DNA of 64,000 bases from Sulfuricella sp. (GTDB taxonomy: Bacteria; Pseudomonadota; Gammaproteobacteria; Burkholderiales; Sulfuricellaceae): contig JAGXQV010000104.1 of assembly GCA_018336195.1 (NCBI GenBank), forward strand, positions 1-64,000, in the 5' to 3' direction. The notes below the pieces were generated by a model. It was not told the origin of the DNA, ran no database searches, and was given only the letters and a program-made list of their open reading frames with translations. The position numbers and the translations under genes were made by a program. The stretch's first letter is position 1. Every line of letters begins with the position of its first letter. Shown in pieces: positions 36,026 through 43,004 of this stretch.

Positions 36026-37843
36026 CTATACGACCAGCCGCCCGACCAGTTCTGACATGTTCGAGTAGGTGATGAAGGCCTCATGCGTGGCGCGAGTGAT
36101 GGCAACGTAGGTCAGGCGCACATCGTCCTCTATGTCTTCCGCCTTCTTCAATTCGCCCAGCCCGCCTATCGCGACGCAAGGGAACTCCAGCCCCTTGGCG
36201 TTGTGCATGGAGAGGAAACGCACCGCGTCCCGTTCCGTCTGGACGCGGTTACCATGCGCCTTCGCAACGTCCACCGGTACGCCTTGCTTCGCCAGGATTT
36301 TCTCGAAGCGTTCGCCGATGTAATGCCGGGGATACAGCACCGCCATCTGCCCCCACAGGTAACCGGCGGCTTTGCGCCCAAGCAGCCATTCCGCGATGGC
36401 ATGTCCTTCGCCGTCGTAACTCACGCACTGGCGCACCACGGGCTCCACGCCCTGCCGCCCCGCGTCTTCCGGCATCAGGATGGCATCCTCGTCGCCCGCA
36501 CATACGCCCGGCGCGCCGATCACGTCGGCGACGAACTTGCGGGCGAAACGCAATATTTGCGCGGTGTTGCGGTAATTCATCTTGAGCACGGTGGTGCGAC
36601 CGGCAGCCTCGATGCCCAACTGTTTCCACACCGGGCGCTTGCGTCCTTTATAGATTGCCTGCGCATCGTCGTAAACGATCATCAGCGCTTTGGTGTCTGG
36701 GTTGACCATTTTTGCCGCCAGTGCCAGCCATTGCGGCTCGAAGTCGTGCGCCTCGTCGATCAGCACCGCATCGTATTGCCCGCCCGGAATCAGCCCGCGC
36801 TCCGAAGCGTCGAGCACGGCTTGCACACTGGCGGCATATCGGTCGCTGCTGTCAGGAAAGTCCTTTTGATTTGGAATCGGGAGGCCATAATCGCGCAGCA
36901 TTCTGAAGCACCAGGAATGAAAGGTGGAGACGATCACCTTGTCCTCCACGCCACGATCCTGCATCGCATTTTCCAAGCGACCGGAGATGCCGTTCGCGTA
37001 GCTCAATAGCAGCACGGGACGAGCCGCCGCACGCGCAATCTGCTCGGCACGGAATGCCAGGATCAGCGTCTTGCCCGAACCCGCCACGCCGCGCACGATG
37101 CGGTGTCCCTCGCCCATGCTGCGCGCCAGCAGTTCCTGTTGCATGTCCATCACCGTCAACATCCGGTCATCCGCGGGCGAAGTTTCATCCGTCGGCTCGT
37201 CAAAGGGCAGGGCAATCTGGGTGACGCGAATCTCCGGGAACAGCCGTGCGCGCACCCGGTCGATCTGCGGCAACGACAAAGCAGGCCCAATGCGCGGAGA
37301 AACCATGCGCCAGACTCGTTCGCGGAAGGCATCTGGATCGACGTTCTCCGACATTTCGTCGCGGAAGATGCAGCGCTCGGGCGGAAACACCTCATGCAAA
37401 TCGGTCTGTTCGAATTGCTTGCGCGTGATGTTGGTGAAGGCCACGCCGTGGCCAAAGGAAAATACCGGTTTGCCCTTGAAGCTTCCGCTTTCATTGACCA
37501 GCAGCGGTTCGCGCTTCAGTGTATCCATCACGTGGAACATATAATTGCGCACCTGCTCGAATGGACTCTCCACCGATACCGTGCCTTGCGGGGTCAGCAA
37601 TTCGACATGCTTACTGGTCGCGCCGACTATCGTATCTCGATGCCAGTCCTTAACCTCCAGCACCACGATACCCTGATGCGGATGCAGTACCACGAAATCA
37701 GGATGCCTGCCGAACGGCCCGACCGGAATGTTGTGCCACACCCAGGCATTGTCTTCGAGAAAATCCTTCAGTCGTTCGGCAAGTCGCAATTCCCCGCGCG
37801 CATCGAAGCGCGCGGAACCGAGGGAGGGGATGAGGGTGGCCAT
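36026..37843 (-). CDS. NERD-domain UvrD-like helicase
   Basis: A 605-residue fusion. The N-terminal NERD nuclease-related domain (about 20-130) shows GRHPDFVVLHPHQGIVVLEVKDWH with the D...E-x-K active-site pattern. A superfamily 1 helicase follows: Walker A VAGSGKTLIL near residue 260, motif II LIDEAHDFEP, motif IV LKMNYRNTAQIL and motifs V-VI SMHNAKGLEFPCVAIGG and TYVAITRATHEAFI. Such proteins are often found in defence and mobile regions; the target here is unknown. It lies 24 bases downstream of the HEPN gene on the same strand, which suggests a two-gene unit. Confidence 0.88.
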   Translation of the reverse strand: MATLIPSLGSARFDARGELRLAERLKDFLEDNAWVWHNIPVGPFGRHPDFVVLHPHQGIVVLEVKDWHRDTIVGATSKHVELLTPQGTVSVESPFEQVRNYMFHVMDTLKREPLLVNESGSFKGKPVFSFGHGVAFTNITRKQFEQTDLHEVFPPERCIFRDEMSENVDPDAFRERVWRMVSPRIGPALSLPQIDRVRARLFPEIRVTQIALPFDEPTDETSPADDRMLTVMDMQQELLARSMGEGHRIVRGVAGSGKTLILAFRAEQIARAAARPVLLLSYANGISGRLENAMQDRGVEDKVIVSTFHSWCFRMLRDYGLPIPNQKDFPDSSDRYAASVQAVLDASERGLIPGGQYDAVLIDEAHDFEPQWLALAAKMVNPDTKALMIVYDDAQAIYKGRKRPVWKQLGIEAAGRTTVLKMNYRNTAQILRFARKFVADVIGAPGVCAGDEDAILMPEDAGRQGVEPVVRQCVSYDGEGHAIAEWLLGRKAAGYLWGQMAVLYPRHYIGERFEKILAKQGVPVDVAKAHGNRVQTERDAVRFLSMHNAKGLEFPCVAIGGLGELKKAEDIEDDVRLTYVAITRATHEAFITYSNMSELVGRLVV

Positions 37844-37867
37844 GTGGGCGAATCTGATCTGGTTTGA

Positions 37868-39373
37868 CTAGAGGCGATACCGATCATCTACCGACCAGAT
37901 TGGCATTGTCCCAATAAACTCGGAACTTAAGCCAGAAGTTTTTTGTGCTTCTTCATGCGCTATGGCAGCAGAAGTGTATATCAGCGCACTTCTAACTAAC
38001 TTTAACAATTTGATTGTTTGCTCGATAAGCTCGGCTTCACTCACTGGAAAGCTTAAGTCTTGGCCATTTCGATCACGATCGCCTGCTGCGTTGTACAGTA
38101 GATCATCATGTACTCGCAAGTATTTGTGGGCTATATGATTCCGAATGTCGTGCAGCACTTTCGCATCGGGGTCAACAGCACGATCAGATTTTGACTGATA
38201 GTAAAAATCACGACTTAATGAAAATAAACCTCTTAGAGGCCAGTTATTTGACGTTGCAAATTGTGATCTTATCTTTAGATTTGGCCTCATTTCTGAAAAC
38301 CAGATTGAGTTAAAATTTATTGAGCGAACTGGCATAGCAAGCTTCCAATATTCGTTAACAAGGTAGGCAACTTTATCCAAAATTGCATGTGCTGAAAGAA
38401 ATGCCATTTTTAGCCGCTCAATCCAAAGTCGATAGCACCTGTAATCAAGGGCGTCATAAAGGATTACCCCCTTGTCCGCAAAATGTAGCGGAGAGTGTTG
38501 CTCATTGATTGCCTCGAAAATCATGTATCGAACCGAAACATATTCTTGTTTCAATTGGTTGAAGATTGCATAAGGTGTAGGAAGCAACTCCTTTTCTTGA
38601 GTAGATAGAGTGATTGGTGGCAAAGTTAACTCGTCGTTAAGGCTAACGTAGTCCTGCGACAGATCATTCGCGAAATTTAATACCAAGCGCTGACGAACAC
38701 ACCATTTACGATAATTTTTCTCGGCTTTCGATCTGCCTGCTCTGTAGGCAGGAGATGGGGGGGATATTTCGAGCCAATTAGCCAAGCTATCTAGATGCTT
38801 GAGCCATCCTTCCATATGCTGTTTTGCGTGATCTTCTACGCCAACAGAAACTGCCTGAAAAAACAGCTCTCTACTTTTCTTGAGAAATAATATTTGAGTT
38901 GTTTTATTCTCAATGTATTTCGCATACCAGAATATTGCTAACGCCTTATTACCAATAGCCATAGAGAACTGTGGCAGTTCTGAGGCTGCTTGATCCCAAA
39001 GCTCTATTGCCTCGACAAATCGTCCAACATGGTTGAATGCATTGGCCAGATTAGTTGTTATGCGAGGCTTCAGGTCAGTACGTATTTCAGAGAGTGATAG
39101 GCTAGCTATCGGCTTTAACGCCGATCTAAGGTGGTACATTTCACTTTCTAATGTTGGTTGGAACCATGCCCAGTCGTTATGTTCTTTCTTTGCTTGCCGA
39201 ATTCCTGCGTTTGCATTAGCCGCATAAAAATCAAGTGAGGCCTGAGCTATGGGAGATAATTCAGATCGGTTAATTCTGTCAATTTCTTCAAGTGCTAATG
39301 TCAGAGCAGCAACATCGTTTCTATTGCTGGCGTTGTCAATTTGAAGTGCAAGCTTGCTTAAAAGATCATCCAT
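37868..39373 (-). CDS. LA2681-type HEPN-domain protein
   Basis: A 501-residue protein. The first 200 residues are helical and repeat-like (TNLANAFNHVGRFVEAIELWDQAA looks like a TPR unit). The C-terminal part carries the HEPN motif R-x4-H in RNHIAHKY (R411, H416), the catalytic signature of HEPN ribonucleases, and resembles the LA2681 HEPN family. The gene is clearly A/T-rich next to its GC-rich neighbours, a sign of horizontal transfer. HEPN proteins commonly act as toxins or abortive-infection RNases. It heads a likely operon with the NERD helicase. Confidence 0.8.
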   Translation of the reverse strand: MDDLLSKLALQIDNASNRNDVAALTLALEEIDRINRSELSPIAQASLDFYAANANAGIRQAKKEHNDWAWFQPTLESEMYHLRSALKPIASLSLSEIRTDLKPRITTNLANAFNHVGRFVEAIELWDQAASELPQFSMAIGNKALAIFWYAKYIENKTTQILFLKKSRELFFQAVSVGVEDHAKQHMEGWLKHLDSLANWLEISPPSPAYRAGRSKAEKNYRKWCVRQRLVLNFANDLSQDYVSLNDELTLPPITLSTQEKELLPTPYAIFNQLKQEYVSVRYMIFEAINEQHSPLHFADKGVILYDALDYRCYRLWIERLKMAFLSAHAILDKVAYLVNEYWKLAMPVRSINFNSIWFSEMRPNLKIRSQFATSNNWPLRGLFSLSRDFYYQSKSDRAVDPDAKVLHDIRNHIAHKYLRVHDDLLYNAAGDRDRNGQDLSFPVSEAELIEQTIKLLKLVRSALIYTSAAIAHEEAQKTSGLSSEFIGTMPIWSVDDRYRL

Positions 39374-39445
39374 GGTTTACGCGAATAGAATTAAACGAAA
39401 CAGGTGCGCGGGGTCAAGCTTGCATTAACGCATCAAGGTTGACGT

Positions 39446-39874
39446 TCATCCCTCTGTCTTGATGAATTCCAGCGCCTCGACGGCGCTGACGATGCGAATG
39501 TTTTTGTATTGTCCGCCGAGGCTATGCAAATGCTTATCGCCGGATACGATCAAGTCTGCTTGTGCTGCCACGGCGCAGGCGATGACATGGTCATCATCGG
39601 GATCGTCTGCGATCACTCGCGGAATATTGTCCGGTGCAACCATGTGCGCCATGCGGCGCAATTCGCTGACGATGCTCAATGGTGTCAACCCGGCTTGAGC
39701 CAGGCGCGCGGCGAATTTTTCGCGCGTAAGCACATCGAGCAATTCCGCCAGAAGTACGGTACTACTGCATATCTCGAATGTTTGTGTTCTTGCGCCATCA
39801 AGCAGGCAGCGCGGCGGGCCGTTTGCCGAGATTACGCCGGAGACCAGCGTGTTGGTGTCGAGCACAATCCGCAC
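39446..39874 (-). CDS. PIN-domain toxin of a toxin-antitoxin pair
   Basis: A 142-residue PIN-family ribonuclease. The acidic active site is visible as D6 (VLDTNTLVSG), E45 (LLAELLDVL) and the aspartate cluster DDPDDDHVIACA followed by LIVSGDKHL. PIN toxins cut tRNA, rRNA or mRNA when the antitoxin is lost. It begins 2 bases after the antitoxin gene on the same strand, the standard antitoxin-first order. Confidence 0.88.
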   Translation of the reverse strand: MRIVLDTNTLVSGVISANGPPRCLLDGARTQTFEICSSTVLLAELLDVLTREKFAARLAQAGLTPLSIVSELRRMAHMVAPDNIPRVIADDPDDDHVIACAVAAQADLIVSGDKHLHSLGGQYKNIRIVSAVEALEFIKTEG

Positions 39875-39876
39875 GA

Positions 39877-40116
39877 TCAGGTGCGCTGTGTTGCGCGTTC
39901 CCGGCGTACCGCCTGAATCTCGGCGTTGATTTCATCATCGGAAAGCGCAGGCAGGTTCAATGCGTCAAGTTTGGCGAGTGATGCGCCCAGCCTTGCTCCG
40001 GCGGCGCTGCGCATTTCCCGCGCTGCCAGAAACTCCACGAAATCCTCCACTTCTGCCAGCCGTTGCGGCGGCAGTTCTTGCAGCTTTTGAATCAGTGTTG
40101 GGGCTATTGCGTTCAT
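39877..40116 (-). CDS. Antitoxin partner of the PIN toxin
   Basis: A 79-residue protein with an N-terminal amphipathic helix segment (LIQKLQELPPQRLAEVEDFVEFLAARE) like the DUF2281-type antitoxins, and a polar C-terminal tail (LSDDEINAEIQAVRRERATQ) that should wrap the toxin. GAGGAGACC lies upstream of the ATG. Its pairing with the PIN gene 2 bases downstream is the main evidence. Confidence 0.8.
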   Translation of the reverse strand: MNAIAPTLIQKLQELPPQRLAEVEDFVEFLAAREMRSAAGARLGASLAKLDALNLPALSDDEINAEIQAVRRERATQRT

Positions 40117-40196
40117 CCTGGTCTCCTCAAGCTTTCTGGCGCGTTCATCATAGCAATATTCATGGTCGAGTTAGTAATCTGGGGCAGATCACGGTT

Positions 40197-40490
40197 TCAC
40201 GCCGCCAGCTTCAACTCAACCTTCTTTCCCGCCCGCGTAGCCAGTGTGATGAGCATGTCCAGGCTAAACTTTTCGAACTTGCCGCGTATCAGGTCGGAGA
40301 CGCGGGATTGTGAGACGCCGAGTATTTTCGCGGCTTCTGCCTGTGTCCATCCCATGTCGCCGATTTTGAGGCGCAGTTCACCCATGAGTTGGGAGCGCAT
40401 GGCGAGGATGGTCGCTTCTTCCGCTGAGAAACCTAGATCGAGAAATACGTTTCCGCAGGATTCGGTGATTTTGAATTTCTCTTTTTTCAT
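40197..40490 (-). CDS. XRE-family antitoxin (HigA-like)
   Basis: A 97-residue protein with an XRE helix-turn-helix (MGWTQAEAAKILGVSQSRVSDLIRGK, about 48-73) and an upstream helical part (FSAEEATILAMRSQLMGELRLKI) as in HigA-type antitoxins of RelE-like toxins. The ATG at 40490 follows AAGGAG by 9 bases. It overlaps by 4 bases (ATGA) the end of a toxin reading frame that carries two stop codons, so the antitoxin is intact while its partner is dead. Confidence 0.86.
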   Translation of the reverse strand: MKKEKFKITESCGNVFLDLGFSAEEATILAMRSQLMGELRLKIGDMGWTQAEAAKILGVSQSRVSDLIRGKFEKFSLDMLITLATRAGKKVELKLAA

Positions 40491-40810
40491 TTCGCACTCT
40501 CCTTGAGTTGCCGGTAGCGCATGGCTGCCAGTTCGATGCCATCCTTGCGTGTTTGCCGCGTTTTCTTCTGGAAGGCATGCAGCACATAAACTGCATCGGC
40601 AAATTTCGCCACGTAAATCACGCGTCACTCGCCTAATACATGGACGCGTATTTCATACGCACCAGCGCCCACAATCCGCATGAGCTTCCAGTCCGACGGC
40701 ATTAAACCCAGCTGGACTTGCCAGAGCTAGTTTCCCGCCAGCCCTTTGGCTTCCTTTGGAAAGGCGGCCAGGTCGTCTTCGCTGGAATCGATGAACTTGA
40801 GCGGTTTCAT
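40487..40810 (-). pseudogene. RelE/HigB-like toxin broken by two stop codons
   Basis: Read straight through, the frame codes for a RelE-type phage-derived Gp49-like toxin of 107 codons: MKPLKFIDSSEDDLAAFP, then LWQVQLGLMPSDWK, GAYEIRVHVLGE, RVIYVAKFADAVYVLHAF and a lysine-rich end. Two stops interrupt it: TAG at 40727-40729 (codon 28, where relatives have Q in GHQLWQ) and TGA at 40625-40627 (codon 62, where relatives have W in GEWRVIY). There is no frameshift, so the decay is recent. The stop of the frame overlaps the antitoxin ATG. Confidence 0.82.
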
Positions 40811-41271
40811 ATTGGAAATATATAAGTATTTATATTAAGCGGCAAGCGGTCAATTCCCGGAAAATCAACGGGTCGGACTCGATGGATTCCCCATCAAAAT
40901 CCCACATAAAACACCGTAACCTACGCACAAAGCGCCACCATCACCCCAATCGCTCTTGGATTATGCCGACTATTCCGCCGCTTGCCATCCTGATACTTTT
41001 AACAGCTATCGGGAATTCAAAAGGTGTGATAAGCACGCAAGGCCGGAGTCGCTTTACTCTGACGAATCTTCCCTCGTGCCGTCGGCATTACGCCGCTTCC
41101 GGCACCTGCGTTTCCATGCGCAGGGCGGCGGCTGTCGCCATGTTTGGTGACGCTAAGGTGAAGCTGTCCGGCCTGATGTGCAACGGCGCCGAACTCGCGG
41201 TGCCGCTGGTGGTGGACGTGGAAGTGGGGCAGAATTGGGAACGGGCGCATGAAATATGCACCTGAGAAAAC
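40811..41271. other. Gene-poor stretch ending in a copy of the polA 3' end
   Basis: No convincing gene was seen in these 461 bases. The first 350 bases show no recognised element. A frame open on the + strand from 40882 is low in complexity at its start but ends in residues like the PolA C-terminus (GLMCN-AELAVPLVVDV), because of the repeat at 41170. Confidence 0.6.
41170..41255 (+). repeat. Direct-repeat copy of the last 86 bases of polA
   Basis: From GGCCTGATGTGCAAC to GGGCGCAT-GAAAT this segment matches polA 35904-35990 with about four substitutions and one deletion (about 95% identity). The deleted base removes the polA stop. Upstream of it the codons still resemble polA (A-K-V-K-L-S against V-K-T-E-L-P). 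Together with polA it brackets the accessory genes at 36.0-41.2 kb. Confidence 0.9.
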
Positions 41272-41613
41272 TCAGGTTGGAAGGCCCAAATGTAAGCTCA
41301 GTGCAGCCTCGACAAGGCGCATTTTATCGGCATCCAAATTACCCGTCGGCAGCCCGGAAAAACGCTCCTTGGATAGGGTTCGGACTTGCTGAGCCTGGAT
41401 TTTTGAGTCTTTCTCCAAGCCGCTTTCACCTGCGCCAAGAAACACCTCGAAAGGGTAAATCCGGCTGACGTTCGAGGTGATCGGCAATATCGTGACCGTG
41501 CTTGCCGCGCGGTTGTTGGCGTCGTTGCTGATTATCAGCGCCGGACGACGTTTGGCGATTTCAGAACCAACTACGGGGTTGAGATTAGCATAACGGATTT
41601 CACCACGCTTCAT
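41272..41613 (-). CDS. MazF/PemK-family endoribonuclease toxin
   Basis: A 113-residue toxin. The family opening KRGEIRYANLNPVVGSEIAKRRPALIISND contains the conserved G-x-E/K-RP-hydrophobic pattern, followed by TVTILPITSN, GLEKDSKIQAQQVRTLSKER. MazF enzymes cut mRNA at short sequence motifs. Its start overlaps the antitoxin end by 14 bases, the usual tight coupling. It lies just after the polA-like repeat. Confidence 0.9.
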   Translation of the reverse strand: MKRGEIRYANLNPVVGSEIAKRRPALIISNDANNRAASTVTILPITSNVSRIYPFEVFLGAGESGLEKDSKIQAQQVRTLSKERFSGLPTGNLDADKMRLVEAALSLHLGLPT

Positions 41614-41824
41614 CGCTCAACCCATCCGCCAAGGCCACGTGGAACCCCTCATCCCTTTCACGGCTGGCTTCCCGGTAAGCCGCTTCCAGTTCGCGCTGGC
41701 GCAATAATTCGAGCGCTTCACCGATCACTTGCGAGCGGCTTTTCGAGCCGTATTCGGCACGGTATTGCTCGACGAAAAGGAGCAACCCGGCCGGTAGCGA
41801 AACCGAAACTTTTTCGGCGTTCAT
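41600..41824 (-). CDS. Ribbon-helix-helix antitoxin of the MazF-type toxin
   Basis: A 74-residue protein with a ribbon-helix-helix DNA-binding N-terminus (KVSVSLPAGLLLFVEQYRAEYG, SRSQVIGEALELLRQRELE) and an acidic tail ending GLSDEAW that should bind the toxin. The ATG at 41824 follows GGAG by 7 bases; an upstream ATG at 41875 lies inside the promoter. It is autoregulation-ready: a small palindrome overlaps its promoter. Confidence 0.85.
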   Translation of the reverse strand: MNAEKVSVSLPAGLLLFVEQYRAEYGSKSRSQVIGEALELLRQRELEAAYREASRERDEGFHVALADGLSDEAW

Positions 41825-41849
41825 GATTTTCTCCACCCCGGTAGGAAAG

Positions 41850-41867
41850 ATTATACTACCAAGGTAG
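41850..41867 (-). promoter_or_regulatory. Promoter and operator of the MazEF-type pair
   Basis: On the - strand TATAAT (41855-41850) is a perfect -10. Directly upstream lies CTACC-TT-GGTAG (41867-41856), a perfect inverted repeat inside the promoter spacer, well placed for repression by the antitoxin-toxin complex. Confidence 0.6.
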
Positions 41868-41900
41868 CACACCACCCGTCACACCACAAGGAAGCGGCGG

Positions 41901-42068
41901 CTAGGAGCCTGTCGGACTTAATGAATCGAAGCGAAAAATGAGTGGGTCGAGGACAGATTTGCACGGGTTTCAAGCGAATAGTCGTTCTATTCGCGCAGAA
42001 AGCTGGGGAAATATGGACCGATCCCACTCATTTTGCAGCCGATTTGGTTAAGTCCGACAGGCTCCTAG
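41901..42068. mobile_element. 168-bp palindromic MITE
   Basis: Perfect terminal inverted repeats TAGGAGCCTGTCGGACTTAA (41902-41921 and complement at 42048-42067), extended to CTAG at both ends. The similarity goes further inward (AAAATGAGTGGG against CCCACTCATTTT) and the centre is another hairpin (GCGAATAG, 5 bases, CTATTCGC), so the whole element can fold into one long hairpin. It has no gene of its own, so it needs a transposase in trans. Its right end provides the stop codon of the TonB gene. Confidence 0.88.
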
Positions 42069-42973
42069 AATTCCGTCGCCAGTTGATCGCCCTTGGTGAA
42101 CATCCACACGCGGGTGATGCTGACGATATCGGTGTCGCGCCGGATATCGTCGGGGAAGGCCGCGTAGGGCGCGGCGAGGCGAACGACCCGAATCGCCGCC
42201 TCGTCGAGCACTTTGTGGCCGGAGGAGCGGTCGACCTCGACTTTTTCCACCTCGCCGTTGGCCTTGATCGAGACGGTCAGCGCTAGGCTCCCGTAAATCT
42301 TGTTGCGCCGCGCTTCATCGGGATAATTCAGGTTGCCGACCCGTTCCACCTTGATGCGCCAGTCTTCCACGTAGCGGGCGAAACGGTATTCCTGGGTGCG
42401 CGCGCCGATGTACTTGCGCTTGGGGCGCTCCTGGTAACGATCCCAGTCGCGGTCGATCCGCGCTTCCAGGCGGGCGGCATCCAGGCTGCGCTGGCGGAGT
42501 TCGGCGGCATTGAGATTTTCGGGACGCCCTTCCGGGGTGACGGTATTGGGATCGGGCTGATCGACCAGCGCCTTGCTTTTCAACTGGGTCATCAAGGCCT
42601 GGGCTTCGCGCTCCAGTTGCTTGACCGCCCCGGTTTTTTCGCTGAGTTCGCTACGCGACTGCTCCTGCTCCAGGGTAGGCAGGGGGCTGGCGGCACGACG
42701 TTTTTCGTCGGTATTGCCGCCGCCGTCGAGGTTGGCTTGCGCCAGGGAATCGGCTTTGTTGGGGCGCTTGGCGGATTTGCTGTTGACCAGCACCACGTCG
42801 AGACGGCTGGCGCTCTTGGTCTTATCCCAATCGGGCGCCTTGAAATGAAGGCCGAACAAGGCCATGGAGTGCAAGGCCATGGAGAGGAGCAGCGTCACCA
42901 GGAACCGGGTGGAAACCCCCAGAGCCAAGGCCCATGAGTCGAGGAGGGAGGAAAAGCGCGGCAAAGCGGTCAT
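42065..42973 (-). CDS. TonB-family energy transducer
   Basis: Links inner-membrane proton force to outer-membrane transport. The 302 residues hold one N-terminal membrane helix (FLVTLLLSMALHSMALFGLHF, about 24-44), a long charged periplasmic linker with coiled-coil character (LEQEQSRSELSEKTGAVKQLEREAQ split over two heptad runs) and the TonB C-terminal domain from about residue 205 (VGNLNYPDEARRNKIYGSLALTVSI). Its TAG stop falls in the CTAG end of the MITE, so the last residues may be changed from the ancestral end. It lies 31 bases after the RNB gene. Confidence 0.88.
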   Translation of the reverse strand: MTALPRFSSLLDSWALALGVSTRFLVTLLLSMALHSMALFGLHFKAPDWDKTKSASRLDVVLVNSKSAKRPNKADSLAQANLDGGGNTDEKRRAASPLPTLEQEQSRSELSEKTGAVKQLEREAQALMTQLKSKALVDQPDPNTVTPEGRPENLNAAELRQRSLDAARLEARIDRDWDRYQERPKRKYIGARTQEYRFARYVEDWRIKVERVGNLNYPDEARRNKIYGSLALTVSIKANGEVEKVEVDRSSGHKVLDEAAIRVVRLAAPYAAFPDDIRRDTDIVSITRVWMFTKGDQLATEF

Positions 42974-43004
42974 AGCCCCACCATTCTATCAGAAAGCGGC
43001 GCTT

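Noticed and set aside
40882-41265. A 127-codon + strand frame ending in PolA-like residues
   Set aside because: Only the last 30 residues resemble PolA and they come from the repeat; the start is low-complexity with no ribosome site.
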